Source: an uncultured Agathobaculum sp. (GTDB lineage: Bacteria; Bacillota; Clostridia; Oscillospirales; Butyricicoccaceae). Taken from it: a stretch of 7,812 nucleotides of DNA. This document shows, piece by piece, positions 7,026 through 7,812 of this stretch. The number at the start of each line of letters is the position of its first letter. Position 1 is the stretch's first letter. Location: NCBI GenBank assembly GCA_944376955.1, contig CALWEB010000087.1, positions 1 to 7,812 of the forward strand, in the 5' to 3' direction. The notes beneath the pieces were generated by a model. It did no database searches, had not been told where the DNA came from, and saw only the letters and a list, made by a program, of their open reading frames with translations. The translations under genes and the position numbers were made by a program.

Positions 7026-7067
7026 CTGCCGGAAAAACGGGGGAGAAAAGGAAGAGAGAAAGACGAA

Positions 7068-7812
7068 TTACTTGGTGGTGATGGTCAGCGTACCACCCGA
7101 TACCGTGCCCTTGATGCCCAGCGTATTTAGCAGGCTGGCCGGGACATAGTAGTTGGCGTTTACGTTGGCGGCGGCCGTGGTCACGGTCTTGCCGTTTACC
7201 TGTAAGGTCAGGGTTTGCTTGACGGCGGTCGTCTCGGCAGCCGGGGCAAGGGCTGCGGTGTCGTAGCGCTCGCCGGTGATGACGATGACGCCGTTCTTCC
7301 ACTCGACGTTAAACTGGGCAGCCGTGCCGTTTACCGCGGTAGCGAGATCGCGCAGGCGGTAGTAGGTTTCACCGCCAACCGAAGCGGTCGAAACCTCCTT
7401 GGCAGCGCCGTCCACAGTGACCGCAGCGGCCTGTTCGTCGATCTTTTTGATGGTGAAGGTGCTGTCGATCTTCTCCACCTTGCCGGCATCGGTGATCTGG
7501 TAGGTGTCGATTGAGAAGGTGTCGGCCGTCAGGTTGATGACCGAGTAGCTCGGCAGCCAGTTCTGGCTGCGCTCGGCGACATAATCCTGCTGGGAAGCGA
7601 TCAGCTCATAGAACTTGGAACCAGAAGCGGAGTTTGCTGTCATATACAGGATGCCCTGCGGGTTGGTGACCGTGTTGCCCTGCATATCCTCGATGGTGTA
7701 GCATTCGTTATCGGCTTGGAACGCGTCGTGCTTAGCCTGACCGGCTTCCTCCTCGGGGTAGAGCGGGATCTGCTCATCGGTCTGGGTGTTGTACGCATTG
7801 TCCCAGTCGTAG
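7068..7812 (-). CDS. Secreted metallophosphoesterase, C-terminal part with copper-amine-oxidase-like stalk domain (partial)
   Basis: This is the last 247 residues of a longer protein; the frame stays open to the right edge, so the start and catalytic core lie outside the window. An internal ATG at 7685 is not a convincing start, because the preceding 42 codons are equally protein-like and no ribosome binding site stands before it. The segment around residues 50-68 (NPQGILYMTANSASGSKFY) and SVINLTADTF (90-99) resemble the end of calcineurin-like, purple-acid-phosphatase-type phosphoesterases of Firmicutes. After about residue 130 comes a stalk domain: a VDG turn near 133, YYRLRDLATAVNG (150-162) and VEWKNGVIVITG (170-181). 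A second short module has VNGKTV and YYVPASLLNTLGI (near 206-234). Such proteins are usually exported. Phosphoesterase activity is inferred from the C-terminal match alone; the stalk assignment is more certain. Confidence 0.82.
   Translation of the reverse strand, partial: YDWDNAYNTQTDEQIPLYPEEEAGQAKHDAFQADNECYTIEDMQGNTVTNPQGILYMTANSASGSKFYELIASQQDYVAERSQNWLPSYSVINLTADTFSIDTYQITDAGKVEKIDSTFTIKKIDEQAAAVTVDGAAKEVSTASVGGETYYRLRDLATAVNGTAAQFNVEWKNGVIVITGERYDTAALAPAAETTAVKQTLTLQVNGKTVTTAAANVNANYYVPASLLNTLGIKGTVSGGTLTITTK

Noticed and set aside
1..7812. Defence island, CRISPR array, toxin-antitoxin pair or biosynthetic cluster
   Set aside because: No spaced direct repeats, nuclease or helicase motifs, small paired genes or biosynthetic enzymes were seen. 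Apart from the recombinase the genes are ordinary housekeeping or surface genes.

Overview
This GC-rich (high-50s %) bacterial window looks like chromosome from a gut-type Clostridia (Firmicutes; an Oscillospirales-like member is my guess). The basis is SLH cell-wall anchoring, a copper-amine-oxidase-like 'stalk' domain, a Gram-positive style YibE/F membrane protein, strong AGGAGG ribosome binding sites, sigma-A-like promoters and a Tn4451/TndX-type large serine recombinase. No rRNA, tRNA or CRISPR array is visible.

Layout, left to right. (1) Positions 6-1628 (+): a large serine recombinase with its full domain set, the only plus-strand gene. It ends in a 13-bp hairpin terminator placed between two converging genes. 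(2) 1678-3429 (-): a secreted polysaccharide deacetylase with two chitobiase C-terminal-type beta domains and three SLH repeats, behind a near-consensus promoter. (3) 3585-4946 (-) and 4989-5513 (-): an AzgA/PbuG-type purine permease directly downstream of apt, forming a two-gene purine-salvage operon with a promoter at 5594-5622 and a terminator at 3517-3564. (4) 5769-6968 (-): a YibE/F multi-pass membrane protein with its own strong terminator but an unclear start and promoter. (5) 7068-7812 (-): the C-terminal part of a secreted metallophosphoesterase fused to a stalk domain. It runs off the right edge and ends in a 14-bp hairpin terminator.

The functional picture is mostly ordinary housekeeping and cell-surface biology. 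Apt and the permease couple purine base uptake to conversion into nucleotides. The deacetylase and the metallophosphoesterase are both exported and carry repeat or anchor modules, so this is partly a cell-envelope neighbourhood. Four factor-independent terminators and two clear promoters divide the minus strand into separate transcription units. The recombinase is the only mobile-DNA marker, and an element could end near 1629-1677 or lie mostly to the left of the window. I found no convincing undescribed multi-gene system. The points most worth checking are the possible recombinase element boundary, the tandem 8-mer at the start of the deacetylase transcript, an orphan perfect Shine-Dalgarno sequence at 5680-5687, and the missing promoter and weak start of the YibE/F gene.
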